Part shown: positions 10,931 through 28,565 of the stretch, one piece after another
Numbering within the stretch: the first letter of the stretch is position 1
Layout of the letters: each line of letters starts with the position of its first letter
Assembly (NCBI GenBank): GCA_001970855.1
Contig: LSSN01000102.1
Span: 1-51,076, forward strand
Reading direction: 5' to 3'
DNA length: 51,076 bases
Origin: Smittium culicis
Taxonomy: Eukaryota > Kickxellomycota > Harpellomycetes > Harpellales > Legeriomycetaceae
Position numbers and translations under genes: made by a program
The notes under the pieces: model-generated
What the model was told of the DNA's origin: nothing
The model's input: only the letters and a program-made list of their open reading frames with translations
Databases searched by the model: none

Positions 10931-13900
10931 ATTTTTCACTACAATATATATAATAAATTGCTTAGCGTTTAGGAATATAATCTTTGATTATTATAGTACG
11001 AAGCCTTGGATTTAATACAGCTTCTCTAATTTAGGCTAAGTTAATATAAAGATATATAAAACCAGTAACGTGATTATTTTGCGATAAAAGCAAAAAATAT
11101 AATTTTTTTAGTAGGTATTCGCAATTTATTTGAAAGCTAGTATAAAAATCAAACTATTGGTATCGAAATTTATTTCATATTTGACAGTATCCAGGCAGAG
11201 TGATTCATAATTATTCGATGCTTCAAGCACAATGTTATTAACTGGGTGAAGATCATATCAAATTTTCATAGTTATTTCAAAATTGATTATCATCTCTATT
11301 TTATCCTCTAAAGTAATCACGTATCTAAAAAAAAATTGAACTAAAAATTTATGAGCTTCAATTAGCTCTATATGCTCTTAAAATTTTTTTATGAGCTTTT
11401 AGTGAAATATATATTTGTGCGCTTCTTGTGTGACATTTTTTTCCTTCTATAACTGATTAAGAATGGAAAATGTCAGCTAAATAAAGCATATTTTATTATT
11501 ATTTCATGACTTTATCAGTACTTATGTCTATCATTAACATTTTATCGATAACAACACCTGCAAATTATCTTTTTTTAAATATAATAATAGAGTGCCTGAG
11601 CGATAAAAAAATAGAATGATGTATCAGTTAATTAGAGAAAAGTATAGTTAATATCACTTTTTTTTTTAAATTAGTTTAAAGCTAAATTTAATAAAAAATT
11701 GACCGAATAGCTGATGTACAATAATATTGGCTTTTTTTTATAAATTATTAATATTAAAATATAAATAACGGATTTCAGAGATATATTGTTTTCTAAATAA
11801 ATCGAGAATAACTAATTGAGTATCACATATTAGATGATGACTAAAATAAATCGTAACACAGTACATCGAAAAAGATAATTAGATTCGACATTACACATAA
11901 AAATAGCAATAAAGTTCGAATAATTAAAAAATATACTGTTAATCGTAGAATTAAATTCAGAAAACTTAATATATTTACATTCTGTTTTTAGATATTCAAA
12001 TAATCTTACAATTATGAAAATTATAATGAATCTATAATTTAAAACTCAAAAAAATTAATTGATAAATGATAAATGAAAATAAAAAAAATTATCACAAGAA
12101 ACAAATTTATGTTTATTTATGATAATTTTATTTGAAAACTATATTTTTTGAATATGTAGATTGAAATTTACGAAAGATTTTGATTTTTTTAATTAAATTT
12201 TTCTTCAGCTGCTGTTTCAAAAATAAAAAAAAGGAGTAGGATAGTAAATGTATATAAAGTATTCTAAAAAATATTTTCTCCAGATTTATAATTTACTAGG
12301 CTATATTATTGTTAAATTGAAAGCTGAAAAACTATTTATTAAATTACTAGTAAGCGATTTTCAATTCTTGAAAGACATAATCAATAATTAACACAGATTT
12401 TACTATATTTGATGGTAATGGAACATCATACACAGCAGTTAGATTTTATATAATATTTTTTTATTACATATTTATTATTATTTTTAGCTTTTTTGAGTAT
12501 TTTCGTCGTAAAATAGGTGTATCAAATCTATATATCATAAAGTGTTATTTAAGTATATTATATGATCTGTTAATTTTAAAAATCTATATTAATTTATCTA
12601 CAAATAAATATAAATACGTCTCGCTAATACAAAAACAAAAAATTTTGTATAATTAATATCCAGAGAAATTTTTAAATAGTTTTTCGATATTAAAATAATA
12701 TGATAAACTTAGAATATCAAAAGATTTAAGAAATCCGTCACGAAATGCGAAAAATCAATCAAATATAGTTTGAATAAAAAATTTATTACATTGAAACTCA
12801 AATAATAACATAACAATAGTACTTAATCACTATAAAATGTAAAAATTTACGCCAAAATAATTTAACTAACATTAAAAATCTAAGTATCAAGAGAAATATA
12901 ACTTTTTTATTTAAAAATGTAAAATCAATGAAATTGAGATTGAAATTCGTAATTTATCAAAAGTAGGAATATAATCTTTATAATTATGTAGAAATAGTGG
13001 TTTCTGGTTTTAAAAGCGAAGCCAGAGAGTTAAGTTAGGAGAAAATATGAGTTTTTTACTATAAAATTTTGTTTTATTGAAAAATATAAGCTCTTCAAAT
13101 TTTTATTGATAATGATTTGGGGTTTTAGTACAATATTAAAGCTTAAATAAAATAATTATATGAATCATATTTAACTAAAGTATCACCAAAACATGATTTT
13201 TATATATATCTGTATTAACTTTAAATAAAGAATCAAGTTTTGATATGTATATTTAGGAATTAATTTATTTATGGATGAATAAAATGCGTACCAATAAAAT
13301 TCCGTGATTAAAAAAAAAAATAAAAAAGGACGAATAAAATGGTTATGACTTCAAATGAGAAATTATTATACTATAAGTAATTAAATTTAAATATAGGTGA
13401 AAAATATCGAAAAATAATTTCTATTTGTTTGGAGTTTATTAAAATGGCATTAAATTTAAAAAAGTATAGATTAAATTAAAGAAAAAGTTTTTTTCACTAC
13501 AGATAATAGTAAATAGATGCGAAAAATAATTTAAAATGTGTAGATTTAATCTATATAAATTTTAAATATTATAAAATACATAGTAAAAAGTCTATTTATT
13601 GTTAAATTTTTATTCAAAGTAACTAAGTCTATCTGAAAGAAGTTATTTTTGAAAATAATCTAATATAGTAGAAAGTATAACTCAACTAATTTTTATTTAA
13701 TAAATTTAAATAAATTTTCAATAAATTACTGAAAAACATCGTACTATTTCCAAAAAGAATCAAAAATATTTCAGAAAAATAAAAATTTTCGTTCCGAGTG
13801 GAGGGGAATTAAGTTGTGGAAAATTTTTTATTTATATGTTCTTAAACTCTTCGTTAAATAGTTTAAAACGTCAATTTTAATTTTTGAAATAATTAATATG

Positions 13901-15718
13901 ATTTGCCAGTTGTTATTCTGAACTGTATTACTGAGGTTATTTTTCCAATTTAATTTATTTAATCAGATCTCCAAGTGAATTTTTTGAAATTAATTTTTAT
14001 TAGTAACTTTAAATATAAGATCTTTATTTATTCTGCGAATCAAATTAAAAATCCAAATTATTCCGCTATTGTTTTTATATTTAATTATTTAGCTCATTCT
14101 ATCTATTAATAAATCGTAAAAAATATCTTGGAAGGATTATTTAAACTAATCTTTTAAAAATAATGTTATTTTTAAAGGCGATTAACTCAATTTATATGAT
14201 AAATGTACATATGCATACAAAATTAATGTTGAAATATTAACCGAGATTAATCGTATAAAAGTAAAAGAGCGATCATTTTATATAATTTTAAAAATTTTAT
14301 CTCGAATTTAGTAATTTAGCTGAATTTATTTTATAAAAATGTCATAAAATCGAGTTAAAGCGTGTCAATATTATAACTAATTATATTTTAGTAAATTTTT
14401 TTTGAGTTATAGAAAAAAAAAGAAAATAATGGCTAAATAGCGTCTGGTTTTTATAATGAATTTATTTAGAGCGCTATATTTACTAAATACACAACATAAA
14501 TTCATTTTCAATGAAAAAAATTTATCTCATGAGCATTCATTAAAATAAATAAATCGATACTCGGATAAAATACACCATATGGACCAATTTTTTTTTAAAA
14601 AAAGTTTTTTTAAATATTTTAAATTTTATGATTTAAAATTTTTTTTCTATTTATAGATCTTAATGATTAATAATAAGTCTATTTTTATATATTATATATT
14701 TTTTTAAATAAGAAAAAGAATATTTTTGTTATACGCTTAAATTTATATTAGGTGGGTTTAGTTTTTTTCAATTTCTATAGATATTTTAACAATAAAAGCG
14801 CAGGGCAACAAAATTACATATTTAATTCCCAGAAAAACCAAAGTGGATGTTATGATAAGCTGAAAATTTTTTCTATATATTTTACTTTTTAATGATGATT
14901 ATATTAAAACCATTGGGTGAACCAGATATTATAATAGGTATATTTTTTTGCTTGGTTTTTTAAAAAAAAAAAGTAATTTTTTAAAGATATAGATCCGCAT
15001 TTCAATGTGATATCCTATACTAAAGATTTAAATTAAGCCAATTCAAATTAAATAAATATCATTTATTTGTTTTGATATTTAAATGAAACCAATGTGCCAA
15101 ACTTCTATTAATAAAGCTGAAAAGACAATGATTTTAGCAATTGTATACGCTCTTGTTAGATAGTTATTTTTTAAAGAGTGTTCGAAATATTTTTATCTAA
15201 GGTTTGAGATAATTATTTTATTCCTTTAACGACGAAGGCTTTTATTAAGTTGGAACATTTATCTGTGTAAAAGCATTATTTGTGGGAATATGGGTTAAAT
15301 TCCCATGTGGATTTGGTGTTTAATTTTTTGCGCTAGTAATTGAGAGATTCTTTAAAGAACGGCTTTTATTGCTAGGATTTTTTTTATTATAAAAAATGAA
15401 TTAATTTTATAGTAGAGACTTGATTAATCTATCTGATATTATGTTTCAATAAATTTTTTAGTAGCTGTTATGTGGCCTAGTATTTTGTTTAGTGTATGAG
15501 AGTTTGCAACCATTGAGAACTCACCCACTCACACGCAGAATGTTTGCGAGTAATAAAGGTTTAAAACAAAGTCACACAAAAAATTTTTTCTCTCAAAGAT
15601 CGCGAATGGTGTAAATTTCCTAAATACGATTCCATGTATTTCAGGTAATTACTTTTTAGATGGGTGATTTTTAGTCAGCTTGAGCCTCTGGGGATATCTA
15701 TCCAGTAGATTATTTTAA

Positions 15719-15908
15719 CCCTTTCACAGGTGGTAGACTATTTTTTTATCTACCAAATATAGCCAATTGTGTATAATTAGTTTACTAAAATTCCGAAGCC
15801 TTATTAATTATTAGTTTAATGTAAAATAACAGCAAATTGTAACTTCCATTATTAATCATAAACGAATCATAAAATTGATTTTTTTAAAGAGTGTTGGACG
15901 GGAAAGGG
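15719..15908 (+). mobile_element. piggyBac-like MITE, copy 1 (intact ends)
   Basis: A 190-bp element bounded by TTAA at 15715-15718 and 15909-15912. It begins CCCTTTCACAGG and ends CGGGAAAGGG, giving inverted ends CCCTTTC. Just inside the left end is a small hairpin, GGTAGA...TCTACC. There is no coding capacity. TTAA target duplication and CCC-starting ends are the hallmark of the piggyBac superfamily, so this is read as a non-autonomous derivative. It is the best preserved of five copies in 2 kb. Confidence 0.8.
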
Positions 15909-16200
15909 TTAATAGAAATATATTTTTTAGCGAAGCGAATTTAAAAATAAAATCAAAGATTTAAAATAGCGATTTAGTAAGTTGAATGTTCAGTTTACTA
16001 AGTTGTTTTTTTTATATACTTTTTATGGGTAGCATTTGTTGAGATAGAGATGTTATTTATTGATCAATATTATTAATTAGTGTCTAAAAAAACAAAAAAA
16101 AAACTGATTATTTGCACTTATTTTGTTTGTGTAAAAAGCAATTACTGAACACAGTAAGAATTATTCTTTAATTAGCTAAAAAGTAAATATAATTCCTCAA

Positions 16201-16391
16201 CTCTTTCCTGTGCTGTAGACTGTTTTTAATCTACCAAAAAAAGCAAATTGTGTTTCATTAAATCACTTAACTTCCGTATCGTATTCATTTATTGGTATAT
16301 ATTTTAAATAACAGCAAATAATAGACTTACTTATAAATAATAAACGAATCATTAAATCGGCATTTTTTAAAGAGTGTTGAACTAGAAAGGG
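16201..16391 (+). mobile_element. piggyBac-like MITE, copy 2
   Basis: Same orientation as copy 1. It starts CTCTTTCCTG, keeps the GTAGAC...TCTACC hairpin, the ATAAACGAATCATTAAAT block and the end AAAGAGTGTTGAACTAGAAAGGG in place. The flanking TTAA has decayed on both sides (TCAA, TAAA). Length is about 191 bp. Confidence 0.7.
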
Positions 16392-16459
16392 TAAAAAGAA
16401 AAAAAACTAACACATCAGCCTCCTCAAGAAAACTAAAATAAGAACTAATGTTCGCTTAG

Positions 16460-16646
16460 CCCTAACCCGCCAAACACTCTTTAAAAATGCTAATATAATG
16501 ATTCGTCTGCGATTTAAAGATAATTTATTATTTGCAGCTAAACTATCATATACCAATTAAAATTGGGTCTCAAAACTAAAATACTATTATTGTAATTAGT
16601 TGGCTATATTTGGTAGATTAAATGCAGCCTACCGCGCGAGAAAGGA
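16460..16646 (-). mobile_element. piggyBac-like MITE, copy 3 (inverted)
   Basis: Opposite orientation to copies 1, 2 and 4: it begins CCCTAACCCGCCAAACACTC and ends GAGAAAGGA followed by TTAA 16647-16650. The left flank is TTAG. The diagnostic ATGATTCGT block lies at about 16497. It abuts copy 4 through one shared TTAA. Confidence 0.7.
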
Positions 16647-16650
16647 TTAA

Positions 16651-16839
16651 CTCTTTCATGGTGGTAGACTATTTTTGAGCTACAATATATAGCCAGCAGC
16701 CTTCAACTATTGTACTTTAATTCCGAGGCTTTTAGAAATATTGGTTTACTTAATTATAGTAGCAAATAACATATTAACTTATAATCATAAACGAATCAAT
16801 AAATTCGCTTTTTTTTTAAGCGTGCTGGAAGGGTAAGGA
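16651..16839 (+). mobile_element. piggyBac-like MITE, copy 4
   Basis: It starts CTCTTTCATGGTGGTAGAC immediately after TTAA 16647-16650 and ends near GGGTAAGGA, flanked by ATAA. It keeps the CATAAACGAATCAATAAATT block. Adjacent to and inverted relative to copy 3, with a single TTAA between them. Confidence 0.7.
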
Positions 16840-16843
16840 ATAA

Positions 16844-17483
16844 GCGCCGCATAACAGGCGATGTAACAAACTGTTTCCCGCTAGTTTCGTAATAATAAAA
16901 AGCCAATGATCGTTAGGAATAGAGGATGTTCTGCCAAAAGCAGAGCTTATTACACATATAAAGCCATTTCAGATTCCCAATTTTAGCACTAACCGAATCA
17001 ATTGGCCAAAAGAATCTAGGGAAAAAAACTTGTTAACAGATTACATATGTTATTTTATTGTAATATATCGTCTAAAAAATAGTGAGTTTTGGTAATAGAG
17101 AAGGCGAAATAGGCAATGGGGGCAACAAGGGTGTTGATCCTGAAAAGGCGAAAAGGATTTAGTCAATAATGCCTGGCATTTATCTAAGCCTCTCCTCATG
17201 TATAGGCCTATCGATATTCAATTGACGCGATTATTAAGTTAGCGAACGATTAGTTCCGATAAAGGCTATATGTTATTGGCTTTATAATGGTCGATTTTCA
17301 AGGAAATCTTCAGTGTGGCCTGGTTATTGGTTGGATTAAGTTTTTATTGTAAATGTCGAATTCAATTTGCTATAGGCACTTTTATTCAATGATATCTCAT
17401 ATTCATTTCCCGTGATCAGTTCATATAAAAGTCTAAATTATGAAAATACCTTCAGGCTGCCTCAATTGAAATAGAGTTGCACA
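16844..17483. other. Moderate-complexity spacer inside the MITE cluster
   Basis: About 640 bp that is less AT-rich than its surroundings. No frame gives a convincing protein and I recognise no RNA. It may be remnant gene or transposon sequence carried between MITE copies. Confidence 0.4.
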
Positions 17484-17672
17484 TAGAAAAACACAATACC
17501 AATACTTTAAAGGAGGGTTTGTAATGATTCGTTTATGATTTTTAAGCATGATTATAATTTGCTACAAACTTTCGATATTCCAATAATTGAATGAATCAAA
17601 GTTAAACTATTTATGTTGAGCGCAGTGGGCTATATTTGGAAAGCCATAAACAATCTACCGCCTGAGATTGGC
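17484..17672 (-). mobile_element. piggyBac-like MITE, copy 5 (diverged, inverted)
   Basis: The most diverged copy. ACTTTAAAGG, AATGATTCGTTTATGATT, GGGCTATATTTGG and AATCTACCGCCTGAGA match copy 3 in order, while the terminal CCC motifs are degraded. Limits are approximate. Confidence 0.55.
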
Positions 17673-18561
17673 TCAAAGATAAATACAAGATTCGCTGAAA
17701 TGTTTAATGGCTAAATTCAGGAACCTTGTGGATGATTGAGCTCTTTAGCTTCCATGAATACGAGTCTGATAGCGGTAATTATTGTTTAGACCCGCTGGTA
17801 TAATTTTAGCTTTAGTTGGCCAGATCTTTACAATATCTTCGGTTACCAAAAATAAAATTGCGCTATACTGCATTTTGGTTAGAATGATAAATTTTACTGT
17901 TGCATTATTTAATGAGGAATCTTTTCAGGCCAAAAATCTTGCATAGCTATAGGCCTTTATTTTTATAAGGCGTTTTTCAGCCAATTATTATCCTCGAAAT
18001 TAACAAAACTCAAACAATAGCAAAATATAGAGTTTGCCAGAAATTCAGCTTTAATCTTTCAGCCTATTTATTACTTCATCGAATACTCTTAATATTTCAT
18101 AAAAGATACTACATAAACACCTTTAATTTATATCACACTAAATATCTATATCTTAAATATTTAATTTTAAATATAATTTTTAACATTTGACAAACACTAA
18201 TGATAGGATGAATCTTCATTTAGAGCATTAGAATTATTCCCACATTCAATTTATTACTACCGAGTATTTTTTCTTCACATTTCAATTTATATTTTCGATC
18301 AATCAAACTTTACTTACTTTTGTTCTCATTATCTACTTACTTTTAGCTTTTTAATATAAATTATCGAGGAGAAAACGATTTATAAACAGAGTTCATTAAT
18401 TACGCTATAAAAAAAAAAGGCATCTAATATCCTACGCTTACATCTTTATCAGTTCTGGTTAATATTTTCACTCTATACTGAAACACAATTTTATTTTATT
18501 TCCAAAGCCTAAAATATTCATCTAAAAATCGAAATTATAATACAAAATTTATCTCGGTAAA
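17673..18561. other. Upstream region of the MIT-domain gene
   Basis: AT-rich region preceding the ATG at 18562, with pyrimidine-rich stretches (about 18260-18340). No single TATA box can be picked out and no other gene is seen. Confidence 0.4.
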
Positions 18562-21500
18562 ATGGATCAAAATGGCTCTCGATCTTTTCGATTTCTTTTA
18601 ACACTGGCTCTTAGGAAAGCCCAATTAGCTGTAGCTTTAGATAATCGTGGCCAGATTAGAGAATCGATTGTCGCTTACAGGGAGGCTGTTGAAACTCTAA
18701 ATTCCGTCTTACTACAAACAGAAGACAAAGATAGTATTCAAAAATTAGAACATTTTGTAAGCTTAGTTCTAATTCCAAAGTTTATGTGTTATTGTCTTAC
18801 AATTAATATTTTAATCGTTTTTACTCTTTCCCAAAATAGAAAAAAACATATTCCGACAGAATAAATATACTAAAAGCCTTCCAATCATCTAAGAACTCTT
18901 TAAACACAAGCTCGCCAAAGTTAAATCAATCATTTTCGCTCAATTCAAGCACACCAAAACCCGCTAATTTGTATAACTCTGAAAGTATTCCCCCGAAAAT
19001 CTCGAACTTAAAAAAGACTCAAACCGCAAACAGGCCTCTTTTTTTGCTTAAAAACCCAGAATTTAATTCTAATGATTTAGTTGATAATAGAAATATTATC
19101 AACTCGCCTACAATAGGAAGTTCTATAGATAGAAATTTGTCTCTTCAAAAACTTTCAATCCAAAGCTCTATCTCTCCTAACCAAAAAAGTTCACTTATTA
19201 GGCCCGATTTCATAAGCGACGAAAAAGCTAATGGATTCGGAGCGCAGATGAAATACACAGTTTCAGGTACTCTTAATTTTAATATTTTAAATTAATTATC
19301 TCAACTTTTCAATGCTTTTTACAAATTAGAAAATTGGGCTCAACCTAATAAAAACGACGACAGCGAGTTGCCTCCTCTTTATTCATCATCGGTATTCGTC
19401 CCCCTCCTTTTTTTTGTCCTATAATTATCTTTTATAATTCTTTCTTGATTGTAATTTTGTTGGTATTTATCTAGAACGAATTATCATCTAGGCTAAATAA
19501 TCTCTCTGCAGACTCAAGCCTAAATAAATCATACATACAAAGCTTAAAAAAATCTAGCTTGGGATCCGCAGAGAAATTTAGTGAGCTTGATTTAAAAGTA
19601 AACTCAATGTCACCAAACATTTCTCCATTATACCAAGATAACAATAGTCAGTCTGAGCACATATTTTCCAAAAACATGAGAAGTAATTTTTTACAAATAT
19701 TTATTTTTTTTTTCTAAATATTAAGACAAAATTTTGTTACTATTAACACACCTTTTTTTCTTATTATTTTAGGTAAAAGTACAACAATCGATATTATTAG
19801 CTCCAAAACTGTCGACTCTGTTAAAAATGATCTTAACCATTTCAGTGACACTATAGGGAATTTCGATCTTTCTCTTGGGAACTTTATGAACGTATCTTCA
19901 ACTGATAAAAATATAAATGACTTTTCTTCCAAAGAATCTATACCTGGTTTCAACCAAGACACAGATTCTTTTGATACGAAGCAAAATAGTCCTTCATTCG
20001 CAAGGAAGTCAATTCGTAAAAGTAAAACAAAATCAGTTCACATATCTGATTTTTATTCAAAGTCATCAATAACCGATGGCAATTACCCTTCATTTAACAT
20101 CAATCAAAAGGTGCCCGACTCAATTCCTATTCATAATAACGAAACGTACAAACAGCCACATACTGAAGAAAACGACAATAACGAAGAAAAAGTTGGTGAT
20201 TTTTCGGATAGATACTACTTTAATTCTAGAATTAGACAAAGCAATTCTTTGCAAAACTTCTCTAGAAGTTTAGATAATCTTGCCCCAAATAAAAACGCTG
20301 AATTAAACTTACTCGACGAAAGAAATGATTCTATTGATTCTGCTAATATAAAAAGCATGATAAAACATCACAACAAAAACTTTTCTGCTTCTTCAAGTTA
20401 TTCTATTCATGCATCTGACTCTGGGAGCGTAGTCATCAGCCCGAATGCAGAAGATGGTGACATTTTATCAATTTCAAATGATTCCTATCCTTTATTTGAA
20501 GGCTCTTCTGAAATAGATAATGGCGAAGGACTGTTAATGCCTATTTCAAGTATTTTCTTTTTTAATTACTTTTTTGATAAACCGAGCATATCTCCAGATA
20601 AGGGAATCCTATCAAATAAAAATTACACCTCAGCTAAGGAAGAAAATGCGTTACTTGGAATCACAGTTAACTCAAACTCAAAAGTAAGTTTGCTTAATAT
20701 TTTCTTTCGAATGTTTTCTTTTACTTGGTTTGTAATTTATAACCGATTATTTCCTATATAATAGCATATCCCTGACTTTAACCTAATACAACTCTACAAA
20801 AATAATGATAAAAGCCCTCTAAAGCCTTTTATTATTATTCGCCTGTTTATTCAATCCATGAGTGTAAATGGTGCTTTTATTACGCCATCAATGTTTATAT
20901 CACAGAAATCTTGGATTCAGACTGGGGTCAGACTTTCATCAATTGAAAATAAAATTTCTGCTATTGACCAACTTATTGGAGTGTTCGAGAATTTTAACAA
21001 ATTAGACTTGCCTGATGTAACATATATCCTTCCTGAAAATTCAGCTATACTAAATAAAAGCAGATCATCTCAGGAGAAAAGCTCTAGTCAAGCTGAAGAC
21101 AACTCTAAAATAATATCTAACTTTGAAAACTTTGACGATTATAAAATTTTAAAAAATAAAGAAATTTACCTCATAAACCAAGCTTGCAAAAATGCATCAG
21201 AAATTCTTTTTGAGCTAGAGAATTCTATGGCCGGAATAAGAAAGGTTCTTTCAAAAAAGTTAAAGTATATTTCTCCGTACAAATCAACCAACAGCAGCGT
21301 ATTCGATCTTCAAGAAAATGAAATTGATTCAAAACGATTTAACAATGATAGCCATTCATCTTCAAAAATTGAAATATCTACGTTCCTTGGATCCGATACA
21401 CCTGACAGCCGAAGTATTATAAATTCTGAAAATGCTTTCACAATCTCTGATAAAATAAACGCTTCCAATGGCTTCGAAGCTCCAATTAGTACAATTCCTG

Positions 21501-22596
21501 AAGACCCTCAAAATAGCTTTCTGCATCAACCAAAATTAATCTCAAAAGCAGACTCTCATAGTCAAGATAGTATCGAAAATACTACCGCTAATTTAAATAG
21601 GCAGAACCTTTCAAGCTCGAGTATGACAAGTAATGCTGGTCCTGGAACCGTTATTATTTATGAATCACAGAGTCCGCCAAAAACTATTAAAACAACTCCT
21701 GCAAGATTCAAACCGTTTGGCCGACTTGGAAAGTCTGTAGATAAGTTTTATTCGTCTATAAACAAAGAAAAATTAGAAGAGTCAACAAGCTATGCGATTT
21801 TATTAAACAAGTTTATGATTTTAATAATGAACTTGGAGACTTGGTTACTGTATTTTGCACATCTTTCATTAGTGCCAGAGATTCAAAAACAGTTTAGCCA
21901 GAAAAAAGGCAAAAATTTAAAGAATAATGAAAGCTTGCTTTCAAAAAATCATACTTTAGATTGGAAAAGCTTCTCCATAAAAAAATCTAGAAAGAGCACT
22001 TTAGTCCGCCAACTAGCATCAAATGGAAACAGTATGATCAAAATTTTTTACACTCTAATATCTTTCTTCATCTTATCTTTTTTTTTTACTTTTTTATACC
22101 TTTTTATTTTAATCGTAAATCTTATATTTTAGCTAATTCAAACGTTCTGAAACCGCTGACAAGAAACAAATCGATAATAAATTTCAATGGGATGAAACCT
22201 CAATTCGAAAACTCTAATAAAAAGTTTGAAATTCCTCACTCTAAAACCCTACATTCTCTAAATATCTCTGGTCCCGGATCTTTTATAAATAACATCGATC
22301 AAAACGTTCAAGACGCTCTAAAAAGCCTTCATTCAAGCTACAAAAATGTCGATGAATTTCACAAATATTGTAAAATAAAATACGATTATTTTAAAATTGT
22401 AAATATGGCTTGTAATTTAGCCATGTCAAGAAATTGGAATGTAAACTTACCTGTCCATTCGCCCATTTCAATATTATATAGACTTATGAATGCATCAGAA
22501 TGGCTGAGCTCAGTATTCATACCTTGGGTACTAAGAGACATGCACGCCTTGTTAACTAGACATATCAAAAAGGTACATGAATGGATGATCAATTAA
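18562..22596 (+). CDS. MIT-domain protein with fungal-type C-terminal regions, seven exons
   Basis: Exons 18562-18756, 18840-19266, 19330-19391, 19475-19682, 19773-20683, 20765-22031 and 22133-22596 join in frame to 1177 residues. All introns are GT...AG (83, 63, 83, 90, 81 and 101 bp). Residues about 5-85 are a three-helix MIT domain (RKAQLAVALDNRGQ, AYREAVETLNSVL, then across intron 1 KKTYSDRINILKAF), which in other proteins binds ESCRT-III tails at endosomes. About 86-600 is Ser/Asn-rich linker. About 602-690 (FIIIRLFIQSMSVNGAFIT, TPSMFIS, SIENKISAIDQLIGVF) and 916-980 (KPFGRLGKSVDKFYSS) plus the helical C-terminus recall conserved blocks of large fungal MIT proteins. The match is from memory. 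The start is the first ATG of the MIT frame, with A at -3. A role in endosomal sorting or lipid traffic is inferred. Confidence 0.88.

Positions 22597-28565
<5,969 letters not shown>

Larger units (their letters stand above)
8660..15714. other. AT-rich stretch with only weak ORFs
   Basis: About 7 kb with no convincing gene. It contains a 62-residue hydrophobic ORF at 9863, an ORF relic with in-frame stops at 10694, a short inverted repeat (GGATGGTT 8987-8994 / AACCATCC 9052-9059), and a fragment TTTTTTAAAGAGTGTT near 15167 matching the 3' end of the MITEs at 15719. From 11 to 15.5 kb I see nothing beyond A/T-rich spacer. Confidence 0.55.
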
